Source: Seminavis robusta
Taxonomy: Eukaryota; Bacillariophyta; Bacillariophyceae; Naviculales; Naviculaceae
DNA: 64,000 nucleotides
Assembly (NCBI GenBank): GCA_903772945.1
Contig: CAICTM010000049.1
Location: 1 to 64,000 of the forward strand
Reading direction: 5' to 3'
A model generated the notes under the pieces. The model was not told where the DNA came from and searched no databases. It saw only the letters and a list, made by a program, of their open reading frames with translations. Each line of letters opens with the position of its first letter. The first letter of the stretch is position 1. Of the stretch, positions 31,932-43,158 are shown one piece after another. The position numbers and the translations under genes are program-made.

Positions 31932-33503
31932 CTACCCGTGTTCTTCGTCAACCATGTCCAATTCACTTCCCACACGAACGTCCAGGAATCTAGACGGCAT
32001 TTGGCGGCGCATATGCACCATTTTGCTAGCTCGTAGATTGTATTCAGACTCCGAAATGGGGAATTGCAGGGTTCCATCCTCCACTTCTCGAAGCAACTGC
32101 TGATAGTCAACCCTGTACTGTTTCATCACGTCGACTTTTAGTTTCTTGGCCAAACGAGCTCGCTCAATGAGAATATCGGATAGTTGCCCTGGGCTTAAAT
32201 GGACCTCTTCATCCTCTTCTATTATCGGCATATTGGCCATGGCGCCCGTCAACATGACCAGATTCGCCGTAGCACTGAATGTTTGGATAATATGAACGAT
32301 CACGAGAAAGCCCCCAAGAGTCAGAAAGAATGCTGCCTCCCCCGGCATGACCACCCACCACGTTAGCACAATCACGGCGAAGAAAAGGTATAGAGCCAAA
32401 ACTACCAGTCTTGATGGAAGCTGTGCCAGGGTTACAATCAGGAGTTAGACTAGATGGAGGATGGTATCTGTTTACAAAGTCTGGAAGTCTGTCGTGCACT
32501 ACTTACTTGAGCGCTGCAAGAGATACATGGAAAGCACATTATTCAACAACCCGCCCAACAGTTACACAAACCAAGCATGAATTCGCACCTGTACAGCCCT
32601 GCAGAAAGGATACCCAGAGAACACATAACACATAGGTGATAGGTCCACAACGTAAGAGAACTGATCCCGGCAGGCACAACGAACAATGAGGAAGGGACTT
32701 ACCCACGTTGGATCGGAGGACTGATCAATGGCAAGGTGCAATTATTTAGTCAGTGACAAAGACGACAGCATTGTGAGGCGACTCTCGTGTCCGCCTCCTC
32801 TGAACGTACCAATGGGGGCATTCTCCGTGCTCAAGGAAGAAAAGACGGACCAAGCTGTGAAATTGGCAACGAGAGCTGCCCGACATGAATGCACCTCGAC
32901 TGGTCAGGACAGGACGCGAATACCTTCTTACATTATTGAAAGCACAGGGTGCCTGTTGTGACATACCTGATACAGAGAAGAATATCTGCATGTGGAAGGG
33001 GTAACAATTGAAGCATAAGAGAAGATTCCCATCCCACGAATCAGTACTGCATCTTTGACGGCCACACTCACCGATACGCAGAGAGCCAACCCCGCCCAGA
33101 ATTCTACTTTGTGGATCTCCTTGTTCTCCAATGCTTCTCTGATTTCGTCGGCAGGGCGAGACGGGCTATAGATCACAGCCATTTCAGTGCTGAACAAAAG
33201 GGATAGGAAGACTGAGGTAGATGTGTACCTCCCTGTAACCAGAGCCTTGAGATCATCCCCATTCTTCTTCGACCAAACTTTGGGTATAATACCGCCAGAA
33301 AATCAACACCAAAATGTTCTGAGAAGAAGGTCCATGCATTATCCTTAAGAAAGAAACGTCCCTCACTCACCCAAGTGGCGTCTCCATTCATTGGACAAGT
33401 CAACAGACACAACATAATCAGATAATCGCCGAGGCATCCCAAAAAAGAAGATGCCCCACCGTTTGAACCAGTGGAGCCTCTTCCTTCTCTTCGATCTATG
33501 CAT
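31932..33503 (-). CDS. Multi-spanning membrane protein family, member B (one junction unresolved)
   Basis: Supported exons are 33503-33371, 33277-33072, 32985-32967 (19 nt), 32875-32810 (66 nt) and 32720-32703 (18 nt), plus a last exon covering 32427-31932. All listed donors and acceptors are GT-AG and the frame is kept through the fifth exon. Encoded blocks are SDYVVSVDLSNEWRRHLVW, SVFLSLLFSTEMAVIYSPS, ALVANFTAWSVFSSLSTENA, QLPSRL, several hydrophobic helices, and the C-terminal motif LSPGQLSDILIERARLAKK with a YRVDYQQLLREVEDG segment. The step between 32703 and the QLPSRL exon does not close in frame with any GT-AG choice I tried. B may therefore be a pseudogene, or the sequence has an indel there. 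The nearest relative is member C, immediately upstream on the same strand. Confidence 0.62.
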
Positions 33504-33998
33504 AGTTGGTCGCAATACCATTATTATTCAACGACCTGCTCTCTCCTACTATACTAGCGACAACTCGCCAGTATCTCAGAGCCGATGCAGAAGCAAGGAG
33601 CAATACCCAGGGCCACCGGAGGAAGGAAGGTTGGATGACAGTTCTGTGTGGGTAAAAAGAAAACCTTGCATGTGGCGGTTTGTTGTGTTGCCTGCACTCT
33701 GGACTCTGGAGTACTGGTAGATCTATTGAACGGAGCTGGCGTACTTGTACCGGCACAACGGATTATTGCCCCTTGGCAGTTCCCTTGTTCCCTTTGACTG
33801 ACGTTACATTTTCCCATGGTAGCCAGCTAAGCTGTACCGGCACCTTCAACCCAGTCAGAGCCAAAACATCCAGGGTCTCCCATCCGAATGACCTGTCTTA
33901 CCTAGAAAAGACCTTTAGCTAACTCTTACACTACTACAACTGTAGATCCATGTTTTCATGGAGGCCAGGAAGCCCTACCCAGAATAAGTAGGAATGCT
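33504..33998. other. Spacer between members C and B
   Basis: The 3' flank of member C and promoter of member B. It holds TGTACCGGCAC twice (33747 and 33832 areas). No gene is recognised. Confidence 0.5.
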
Positions 33999-35774
33999 TC
34001 AAAAACCATCATCCTGTTCACTGGACTTGGCTTGAATTATCTCAATCTCCTCAATCTCTTGGCTCTCATCATCCAACGTTTGCATCCCCTCTTCCTGCAC
34101 CATTGGAGGCTCCAGTGTGGTCTCTTGGCTTTCGCCAACGTCGCCCTCATCCCCCACTTCATTTCCCTCCTCTGAAATCTTTGTCAAATTCGTTGAACCC
34201 GGAATGACAGCGCCCACTGTGTTTGCTGTTTTGGTGGCAATGTTGCTAGCCACATTAGAGCCCGGTATTGCACCAGCTGCCGAGGAAAACACACTGGCTG
34301 CATTGCTAGCCACACTGCCCGCTGAGTGCAATGATTCTGATACAGTGTATTGAAAGTTTCTTGCTGCAATACCCATGGTACTTCTGGAGAGGTAGAAGTT
34401 GGTCGCTCGGTGATCCAACTCAGAGGCAGTCAACGGAAAGGTTACATTTCCTGCTTGGACATCTCTCAGTGTTTCTTGATAGTCAACTTTGTATTGATGA
34501 TTGATAGATACCTGTGCCTTCCTTGCCAAAATAACCCGCTTGATGAGCACATTAGATAGTTCATGTGGATCCAACTTTTCCTCTTCTTCCGGATCTAAAA
34601 TTGGCAGGTGGCTCATGGCCCCTTTGTGGTTTTTCATTCATACTCTTGTGAGCAATAATCATACACAAGAGGTCAAACGAGCTTCATTTCTGGAAAGCAG
34701 CACTGCCTACCTGAATCCATTATGACTCGCCCCATTGATGAGAAAGTGTTGACAATATGGATCAGCAGCAATGATGCTATAATGCTCATACTAATCGCAA
34801 CTTCCTGTGGCATTATGATCACCCATGTAAAGATTACAACTACAAAGAAAAGATAGATTGCGCCAGTAACTGTGGTGAAGGAGGGCATGTAGTGAGAAAG
34901 ATTCCAAGTAGTACCTGAGAAATGATGCCCGGGCTTTACTTCCTGTTGAGCTTACCGAGGCGACTGGGTAATTGTGCAGTGTAGAGTCCTTCAATTCCAT
35001 CAGCACAATCCATTAGAAGATATCGACCTTGAACAGTAGCAGCGAACACAAGCATATCATCAGGCCCGTACCTAGTGTGCTGCGAAGGACTGTTGCATAA
35101 CAAGCAAGCGTATCTTGTGAGCGAACGCGATAAAAAAGACTTCTTCCAAGGCAGCATGTCTTACCAATGGGGGCGTTCTCTTTGCTCAGAGATGAGAATA
35201 CAGACATGGCTGTAAAGTTTGCAACAAGGGAGGTCACCGAGAAAAAAATCTGCAGTGGAAGTGGTTCGCGTCAACATTTTTATGTCAGGGAAAGATCTCC
35301 TGCAGCATCCTAAGTAAGGCCATGCAATCGCCATCCACTATTCTTACCGCAAAGCAAATGACTACACCAGTCCAATAAAATGGTGAACCATACTGTCGCT
35401 CCTGGAGGGCTAATCTGATGTCTTTTCCAGGGTCTGAGGGACTGTAAAGAATGCCGAGCTCGCTGCTGAACAGCAGGGACAGAAACACTGTTGAAGAAGC
35501 AAATCGCTGAGTGACAACATTCTTAAGCTCATCTCCATTCTTTTTGGACCACACTAAAAGATCAGAAGAACAACAAGTTTCAGACACATAATGAGGGAGG
35601 GATTGTCCATGCCAAAGAATCAGCGACGCGTTCTGAGAGAGCAGCACGCTGAGTCCATGGCTTACCTAGATGTTGCCTCCAAGTGTTGCTCAGGTCTATG
35701 GTGATTATATATTCCGTCAGCGACCTTGTCACGCCGAAGAGGAAAACCATCCATAGTGCAATTCGGCCCTTCAT
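33999..35774 (-). CDS. Multi-spanning membrane protein family, member C, seven exons
   Basis: The exons are 35774-35666, 35553-35348, 35249-35165, 35089-35072 (18 nt), 34988-34956 (33 nt), 34869-34711 and 34621-33999. All junctions are GT-AG and the frame closes exactly, giving 410 aa. Blocks shared with A, B and D are EYIITIDLSNTWRQHLVW, SSTVFLSLLFSSELGILYSP, SLVANFTAMSVFSSLSKENA, a VLRSTLG micro-exon, LYTAQLPSRL, the helices AIYLFFVVVIFTWVIIMP and IIASLLLIHIVNTFSS, GAMSHLPIL, then LDPHELSNVLIKRVILARKA with QYKVDYQETLRDVQAG. The last ~100 residues are Ala/Ser-rich then acidic. About five membrane segments are seen. The family is not one I can name. Confidence 0.78.
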
Positions 35775-36566
35775 CTTTGTCAAAGCCTCCCTCAGTCCTT
35801 ATCCTCGATCGCGTTAACGTTTTGCTGTCTGTTGATGTGGGCGATGTTCCTTTTCAGAACATCAGTATAGAACCGATTGATGGACTGACTCGACTCAAAT
35901 CCCATCTTTCGCGGTCATGACGAAATTTGGTGACCTGCGACCCCAGCCCTGACCTGAAGTGTCCGACAAATTTGGCTTGCCTTTGACATGCCCGAGCATA
36001 AAGAATAGAGACTACCTTTCAGTACTCCTCGGAGGAGAATAGTTTTAAAAAGCTATAGTACTGCGGCCAGTAAAGTCCTTCTGTGGCCGGAGCTGAATAA
36101 CCCTCCTACTAGCTACCGTAGGCGTTCTGCACTGCAAGGATGGTGTGCTGGGAGTGGGAACTCCTCGCCAGTGGCTCCGTAAAGCGCCTGGTAGCCACCA
36201 TATCGCTGCATTCTTTTGCGCTACCGTACCAGTAGCTTGCAGTTGTGCACTTTTTGAAGACCTGCCAACACACGCAAATCCGTGTTGGAGGCAGCACTGC
36301 TCAATTGCAATGCAGCGATAAAAGTGGAGCCAAAAACGAAAAGAAGGCAGTGATCTGATTGGCTGACAGTACCGTGGCACTAAGAATTCGAGAAAAAGAT
36401 ATAACGATTAAGACGGCTTTACTGATGCAATCTTTACATCACAAGTGGAATCCAAGCCGCGGCTAGCTGCGAGTTTTCGCTCTATTACAATTGATGAAGG
36501 CTGATTCCATGACAATGATGGGACAATAGAAGTCATTTGTCAGCGGAAAAAGGAGATCGCAACAAG
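35775..36566. other. Spacer upstream of transposase-like copy 2
   Basis: The promoter region of member C (minus) and the 5' flank of copy 2 (plus). The conserved 21-nt element lies at 36342-36362. No gene is recognised. Confidence 0.5.
36342..36362 (+). promoter_or_regulatory. Conserved 21-nt upstream element, copy 2
   Basis: AGAAGGCAGTGATCTGATTGG, 225 nt before the ATG at 36567; see the matching sites of copies 1 and 3. The preceding bases (GGAGCCAAAAACGAAA) also resemble those of copy 1 (GTAGCCCAAAAGCGGT). Confidence 0.6.
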
Positions 36567-39243
36567 ATGACAGCAGCAGAAGAGCAGCAGCAACAGCAGG
36601 GGCAAGATGAATCCTCACAAACAAACGAAATGGGTGGTCAGAGCCAGCGTCGAGTTAGTCAAGAGACAAGGACTCATCGCATGCAACAAGACAACCACGG
36701 ATCATCTCGCAAGCGAAAGAGTGGTGATATTCAGCTAAGACTTGACGGTGAGAGAGCTTTTGATCCTATAAAAGATTGTGGAATCTGTAAGGCCAAATTC
36801 TACGGTCTCCGACAGCCCCATAGACCTCATCATAAGCTTTGCGCAAACAATAGAAGGACACGAGGAATTACCTCTGAGGCAACACTCGCATTATTGGCAG
36901 AGGAGAAGAGGCTAAGGCGACATTTCTCTGCTCCTATTCGATACAGTGCTTCCCACCTGGGAGGTGGTACGGGATTCTTCGCTCCACGAAAACGAGTTAA
37001 GGCTCGAGCAGCGAGGATGGATCGATTAATGGATGACGCCGTAGCTCCTCCCGCCAATGACGAGATCGATCTTGGTGCCCTTGTTCAGGCAAAGATGAAG
37101 GATTTCAAATTTGTCGACGATCATAAAGATGGCAAATGTCCAATGGCCATGATGGCCTTGGCCTCTGTTGTTGTGGAAAATATTGTTCGACCCAACAATG
37201 GAAGACTCATTTCGTCCTATTTTGATGGTCTAACGATGACAGTTCCAGCCCTGCCAAACTGCAAGGATCCATTCTACCATAGCATTGTTGGCCAACAGTT
37301 GCTTCTTGTGGATTGGCAGAAGATGTTTGGATTGCAAGTCACTTGCCCTTGCTGCAACAAACACAAGCTCAAAGAGACCAGAACGAACTTGTCAAAAAAC
37401 AAAATCTTGCATCCTATCTTTCAAATTGAAGGGCCACCAGCATGGTGTATGGTGCAGTCTATGGCTTGTGAAGACAAGAACTGTAAAGGAAGGTTCCATG
37501 CAAACGAGAGTGTTATCCTTACTCGATTGCCAGCTTATGCGTCAAATGCGTATCCTGTTGATGTGAGGTATGCTTTCAAGACTCGACACAGTCACCTCTC
37601 CAAATCGACCACGGACGTCTTTGATCTCCTTTTGCCTACCTATGGGAATGGCGAATTATGCAGTCGATTGCTGTTTCAAGCAATGAACCAGGGCTATTTG
37701 GAAAGGGTATCGAGTTATTATTCCTTTATTGCTGCCAATGATCCGGTGAGTGATCCAGCCGGTACAACCCATGGTCCAGCCACCCCATACGTTACCAAAG
37801 ACCAATATATCACCACCTACCCACCCTCCGGTGATGTCATCCGAGACATGTACAATGATGCGTCCTTGAACAGTGAGGTCCAATGGGGTATCAGCGACCA
37901 TGACCGGCATACAAGAGAGATCCAAAGTGTCCGATGCACTGCCATCTTCGCTCAAGACCACACCCATGAAGTTACCAAAAATTACATTGAAAAGAAGCGA
38001 CTCGGTGCGACTGCAATGTGGACTTGTTCAACTGAAACGGGAGAGATAGCAGCAGCAGTTCTGGTTCCCTCCACAAAGACATCTGACTTCGCTCATGCAG
38101 CCAAACAGCTCTCTGCTCGCAACACCTTCACTCCAAGGGTTATGTATTCTGATACCTGGCCATGCAAGAGTGATTTCTGGAGTCTGTTAGTCAGTGCAGA
38201 TGTGATCGGTCGCCTTGGATTGTTCCATTTCATTCAAAGGCTTATGCGGACACTTCGAAAGAGACATGCCGATTACTTACAAGCCATCTCCTCCCTGTTA
38301 AATTGCGTCTACGTGTACAACACCAATGACTACGAGGCACTCCTCGTGGCTCTAAAGAACGGTACCCTATCGGCATCTGGAAAGGAATACACAGATGATG
38401 AGATTGACGATCTCATTGGCACCCACACCTTCAGAAATCGGTATGGCAAATACTTACGCAAGGAGATTCTCCCACCAGAAACGATGAGAACAAGGCTGGA
38501 TGAGTGGTTTGCAGCATACAAATGCAGCAGCAGTGATGGTTCGCGCGAGGCAGGAGGTCGGTATGATCCAATCACCAATCAACCTCTCTTCACTCAGGAG
38601 ACAAGGGTTGCTCTCCACAACTGCAAAGAGAAGGCCGAATACCTCCAAGATCCGCTTCCGCTTGATGAAATGTATGAGGTAATACCACCAATCGAGACTT
38701 CCACTCATCGCCTCAACGAATACATCTCGCGAAGAGGTGAATCATGTCTCGAGGCGTTCCATGGACTGTTGGCACACTTTGCCAACAATGGGATGCGGAG
38801 CAGTCTGGCAGATAATCTCAATCTCACAGGCACAGCCAGATTCAACCTTGCTGTTCGCACCAAGCTCCGCCTGCGAAGGAGCACCAACAGAAACAAAATC
38901 CCATGGGCATGGGAAGGTGTCGTCGACTTCTTCAATCATTGTCAATTGGGTTGGATTAATCAATTGGCAAGCCAGGCTGGAGCGCCGCCACCATTTTCCT
39001 TTGTTGAGCCACTGCAAGAAGATACTGGTGAGCGCTTCTTCTCAGAATACATCACATGGTTAAATGAGGAACGCCCTACCTTCGACTCTCATGGTCGATG
39101 TCTCTGCAACAAATGTGCACCATCGGTTCAAAATCAAATTCAAAATCAAATCGAGGAGATTCAAAATGACGAACGGCTACTTGAGCGACCATCGCCATCA
39201 CCAGCAGCTAGAACAGCTATCCCAGAAGAGCATGCCGATACTC

Positions 39244-39296
<53 letters not shown>

Positions 39297-39545
39297 GAGC
39301 AGCAGCGGACATCGCCAACCGAACAGCAGCAACTCGCACACCAACAGCAGCTCCAGCGACATGAAAATTGGGTAGCATACCAGCAACTCCAACGGCAATA
39401 CCAAGCGATGCAACTAGCTGCTTGGCACGCATGGAGGAGGCAGAATGGTATCTGCTGCGAGCGGCATCGTATATACAAACTAACCAGACCAAAACCAAGA
39501 GGACGTCCTCCTCATGGCCCAGAGTGTCAAGGTCCAATGGAATAG
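36567..39545 (+). CDS. Transposase-like ~1000-aa family, copy 2 (intact frame)
   Basis: Single exon, 992 aa from ATG 36567 (MTAAEEQQQQQG). The N-terminal zinc-type motif is CGICKAKFYG...PHRPHHKLC. LRRHFSAP follows, then the FYHSIVGQQLLLVDW block and the zinc-ribbon-like set (CPCCNK ... CEDKNCKGRF). TYGNGELCSRLLF, ISDHDRHTREIQSVRC, the acidic motifs AQDHTHEVTKNY and MYSDTWP, GRLGLFHFIQRLMRT and finally RGESCLEAFHGLLAHF come after. The order D...D...E inside an RNase-H-like context resembles the DDE transposases that accompany DUF6729-type zinc domains. That assignment is by pattern only. A CAA microsatellite (39241-39296) encodes a long Gln run near the C-terminus. The reading frame has no lesion, so the copy may still be functional. 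Confidence 0.8.
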
Positions 39546-40152
39546 AACAGAGATAATTATCATAGTGAAAACCAAAAATTTGAATAGTGGGGTCGAGTCG
39601 GGAGTCTGGATGGAGTGAAGCTAACGGTCTCTTGAAGGTTCTTTGAAGCTCCTGAAGGCTACGTCGATGTCTATTCCATGTCTTTTTTGCGTCTGAGGAA
39701 CGGGGATGACGATACAGGAAGGGGGAGGTAACACCATTTTATTTATGTATATGTATTTATGACTGCCTGAAGCCCTTTTCCGAATAAGTAAATGTTACCT
39801 GTGACGTAAGACGCAGTCATAAGTATCCATGGAATCGAGAATCCCAATCCCAACCCTTCTCCTCTTTTTTTCTTTTCTTCCCCCCTGCGGGGCTGCCTAA
39901 TCCCCCCTATAAGTCATGTGGGGGCTAGCTGGGTCAGAAGGCAGTCATATGATTGGTCGAGGACACATGTAAGACATCGAAGTATTTAGACAACGTGACA
40001 AGTTCTTTAAGGATCAACTGTGCTACAAAGCCAAGGATTTTCTTTTCTTTCGAAAAGAAATACAAGATTCCATTGAACTTGACAATGAAGGAAGCTGCGG
40101 TCACTTTGCACCATGACAAAGTGCTTCAATTCGAGGTATCAGAGCAACTAGG
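39546..40152. other. Spacer between transposase-like copies 2 and 3, with shared 3' tail
   Basis: About 39810-39908 matches the tail of copy 3 (43395-43500): GTCAT..ATCGAG, AACCCTTCTCCT, a pyrimidine tract and C-run/G-run/TGCCTA/C-run. This suggests that the repeat unit extends at least this far beyond the stop codon. The copy-3 upstream element follows at 39936. Confidence 0.55.
39936..39956 (+). promoter_or_regulatory. Conserved 21-nt upstream element, copy 3
   Basis: AGAAGGCAGTCATATGATTGG, 217 nt before the ATG at 40153; third instance of the element seen upstream of copies 1 and 2. Confidence 0.6.
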
Positions 40153-43100
40153 ATGGCGCCTGCAACCCCCATGGCGAATCCGTATGCGAAGAGCCGCAAA
40201 TCGGTGGCTCATAATGCAGCAATGGGGCGGCAAAGTCAGCAGCGAAATAATCAGCAAAAGAGAGCCTTTCAGCTCGCGAGCAACACCAAGAAGAAGAGGA
40301 AGAAAGGAGAGCAACAAACTCTGGAGGGAGAAGTAGCATTCGATGCATTGAAGGACTGCAACATCTGCAGGTTGAAAGCGCTTAAGAAATCAGGCCTGGA
40401 TGTGACAGTTCCAAAAAGGCGGCATCACGAACTTTGCATTCTGAACAAGGAAACAAAAGGCGCTGGAAACTTGGATCAACACACCGTCAAGTGCAACAAA
40501 GAGGCGAAACGATTGGAAAAGCACTTCAACGAACCAGTTCAACCACACGAAAAAGGTTCTGCGGCTAACTTAACCCACGAGAACGTTCAGAAGTTCTTGG
40601 CACCTCGAACAAATCCGGCAAAACCCAAAAAAGCCCCAACTAATAAGCCCCAACCACAACAACCACAACAACCACAACAAGCGAACATGGATGAGGTGTC
40701 GCCCAGCATTCTCTGTGAAAAGGTGACCAGAATGGTGAGCGATAAGACTTTCTGCGAGAAGCACACCAGGAAAATGGCCCCAGTTGCCATGCTGGCTTTG
40801 GCTAGTGTGGTGACCACCACTCTGAATTCAGCCAAGGGTGCTGCTTTCTTCCAACGGTACTTTGAGGGTATGACGATGAACGTCCCCAGTTCGGGTGCCC
40901 TTGAGCCATTTTACCATTCCATTGTTGGTCAGAAGCTACTTCTTGTTGACTGGAAACGGCTGGGTATTGATGTGCCCTGCCCAAATCCCGACTGCCAAGG
41001 TCGCTACTTGAAGACTGAACGAACCAACTTCTCCAAAAATCAGGTTCTCTTTCCTATCTTCGGCATCGATGGTCCACCTGCCTGGTGCATTGTGCAGTCG
41101 ATGACCTGCCAATCATGTCACCGAAGATATGATGCTAACGCCGCTGATATTTTGGTGGCAATCCCTGAACATGCATCCTTGTTGTATCCGGTGGAGCCAA
41201 AGTATGCCGCTGCTTCTAGAATTTCACATCTTTCTAGAAGCGCAACAGAAGTCTTTTCCTCGATCATGCTAACTTATGGAAACAGTGAACTATGCAGCAA
41301 GTTAATCTATGATTCTATCAACAGGGAGTACCTTCGAGCGGTGACATCCTACTACTCTCTTGCCAAAGAGCGCAAGAGTGTTCAACCAACGCTGCAGGTC
41401 AAGCCATATCTTCAGAAAGATGGCGAGTACGTCAGGCAATACCCTCCTCTGGGAGATACAATTCGGGATGTTTACGATGAGGCCTCCTCAAGCAAAAAGA
41501 ATAGGTGGGGCATCAGCGACCATGATAGACACACTCGCGAGATTCAGAGTGTCACTTGCAAAGAAGGAGTGTTCTGTCAAGACCACACATTCCAAGCTGT
41601 GAAGAATTACCAGCGAAATATTGGGGCTTCAGCCGTGTGGGATGTCGGCACTTCAACTGGAGAGATTGCTTCAGCTGTTCTGGTGAGAAACACCAAGACC
41701 ACGGGATTTGCTCACGCAGCCAAGCAACTGTCAAGACGAAAAGACTTCACCCCTCTTGTCATGTATTCCGACACATGGCCAAACAAGGATGACTATTGGG
41801 AGTCCCTCTTTCCAGACATCAAAGGAAGACTTGGCCTGTTTCATTTTGAGAAGAGAATCATTTCGACAATGAGGAAAATTCATGTTGATTTCATGGATGC
41901 CGTCAATGATCTCCTTTCCTGCTTGTACGTGTACCAACCTGATGATTACGAGCGACTTCTTGCTGCGCTAAAGGAAGGAAGAATCGGCTCCAAGAACCAC
42001 TCGACAGCAGACATCACGGATCTCAAGAAATCCAAATACTTCCGTGATCGCTACTCGAAGTACTTACGAAAGCAGATGAGAGAACCCAACACAATGATTC
42101 AATTGCTTGAAGAGTGGTTCTGTCGATACAAGGTCACCTCATCCGATCCTGTAAATCGTCCAGCCCAGGGTCGTCTTGATCCCATGAAAAATGTCTCTCT
42201 CTTCACCAGTGACACCAAGCTCGCTGTTGAGAACTGCAAAGAAAAGGCCCAACACATTTGTGATCCTCTTCCACTTACCGAAATGTACGATGTCATTGAA
42301 CCAAGCCCAAACGCCAAGCATAGACTCACCGAATACTTGTCCAAGAGAGGAGAATCAAAACTGGAAGCATTCCATGATCGATTCGCCCATTTTGGTAATG
42401 GTGGCATGCGTCGCTCGCTCATTGACAATCTTAACTTGTGTGGAACAGCACGATACAATCTTGCAATCCGACACAAACGGTCCCTGCTGACAGCAAGGAA
42501 AGAAGAAAGAGGTGTTCTTCCGGCCGGTTGGGAAAAGGTGGTTCCTTTTTGGAACCACACTGAGCTGCATCATGTCAATGAAATGGCGGCTGCTGTTGGT
42601 GTCATTGTCAAACCTTTCAAAAGAGTGGAATTGTTGCAACAGGATAATGGTGAGCGTTTTTTCTCAGAGTACCTCGCGCAACCACACTTACAGATTATCC
42701 AATTTAATGGCGACCATTGCGTCTGTGAAATCTGCGAGGCTCCACCTGATTCAAATTCAAATCCTTCGCCAACAACACCTGCCGATACTACCACTACCAA
42801 CAACGATGTCGCAGAATCATCAACGGCTATTATCCCAGTTAGAGAGTCGAACGTTAACACCATCGCCAACAACAACAACAACAACAACAACATCGTACCG
42901 GTTCAAATTCGAACGCCAGCACCTGCACCGGCACCGTTTGTTCCACCGATGCCACACTACCAACCAATTCTACCCCAAATGATACTTCCACAACAAATGC
43001 CAATGCCACAACTACTACCATTTCCGAATTGCTATCGGCCACCTCGTGGTGGGTGTTGCGAACCATACTGTGCATGGATGCAGCGGCGGATTGGACGTCC

Positions 43101-43158
43101 ACCACATCACCCATACTGCCGGTGGAGGAATTTTGTGAATGGGTATACGTATGCTTAG
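40153..43158 (+). CDS. Transposase-like ~1000-aa family, copy 3 (intact frame)
   Basis: Single exon, 1001 aa. It begins with a basic N-terminus (NTKKKRKKGEQ, candidate nuclear signal). CNICRLKALK...VPKRRHHELC follows. The central blocks are PFYHSIVGQKLLLVDWKRLG, CPNPDCQGRY...CQSCHRRYDA, LTYGNSELCSKLIY and ISDHDRHTREIQSVTC. Candidate catalytic residues are D477 (CQDHTF), D540 (MYSDTWP) and E738 (SKLEAFH). The end carries GERFFSEYL, Cys pairs (CVCEIC) and a short AAC-encoded Asn run. It is in direct tandem with copy 2 (608 bp between them) but clearly diverged from it, so this is not a recent duplication. It is closer to copy 1 in several blocks (VWD..T.TGEIASAVLV, DTWPNKDD). Frame intact. Confidence 0.8.
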   Translation: MAPATPMANPYAKSRKSVAHNAAMGRQSQQRNNQQKRAFQLASNTKKKRKKGEQQTLEGEVAFDALKDCNICRLKALKKSGLDVTVPKRRHHELCILNKETKGAGNLDQHTVKCNKEAKRLEKHFNEPVQPHEKGSAANLTHENVQKFLAPRTNPAKPKKAPTNKPQPQQPQQPQQANMDEVSPSILCEKVTRMVSDKTFCEKHTRKMAPVAMLALASVVTTTLNSAKGAAFFQRYFEGMTMNVPSSGALEPFYHSIVGQKLLLVDWKRLGIDVPCPNPDCQGRYLKTERTNFSKNQVLFPIFGIDGPPAWCIVQSMTCQSCHRRYDANAADILVAIPEHASLLYPVEPKYAAASRISHLSRSATEVFSSIMLTYGNSELCSKLIYDSINREYLRAVTSYYSLAKERKSVQPTLQVKPYLQKDGEYVRQYPPLGDTIRDVYDEASSSKKNRWGISDHDRHTREIQSVTCKEGVFCQDHTFQAVKNYQRNIGASAVWDVGTSTGEIASAVLVRNTKTTGFAHAAKQLSRRKDFTPLVMYSDTWPNKDDYWESLFPDIKGRLGLFHFEKRIISTMRKIHVDFMDAVNDLLSCLYVYQPDDYERLLAALKEGRIGSKNHSTADITDLKKSKYFRDRYSKYLRKQMREPNTMIQLLEEWFCRYKVTSSDPVNRPAQGRLDPMKNVSLFTSDTKLAVENCKEKAQHICDPLPLTEMYDVIEPSPNAKHRLTEYLSKRGESKLEAFHDRFAHFGNGGMRRSLIDNLNLCGTARYNLAIRHKRSLLTARKEERGVLPAGWEKVVPFWNHTELHHVNEMAAAVGVIVKPFKRVELLQQDNGERFFSEYLAQPHLQIIQFNGDHCVCEICEAPPDSNSNPSPTTPADTTTTNNDVAESSTAIIPVRESNVNTIANNNNNNNNIVPVQIRTPAPAPAPFVPPMPHYQPILPQMILPQQMPMPQLLPFPNCYRPPRGGCCEPYCAWMQRRIGRPPHHPYCRWRNFVNGYTYA

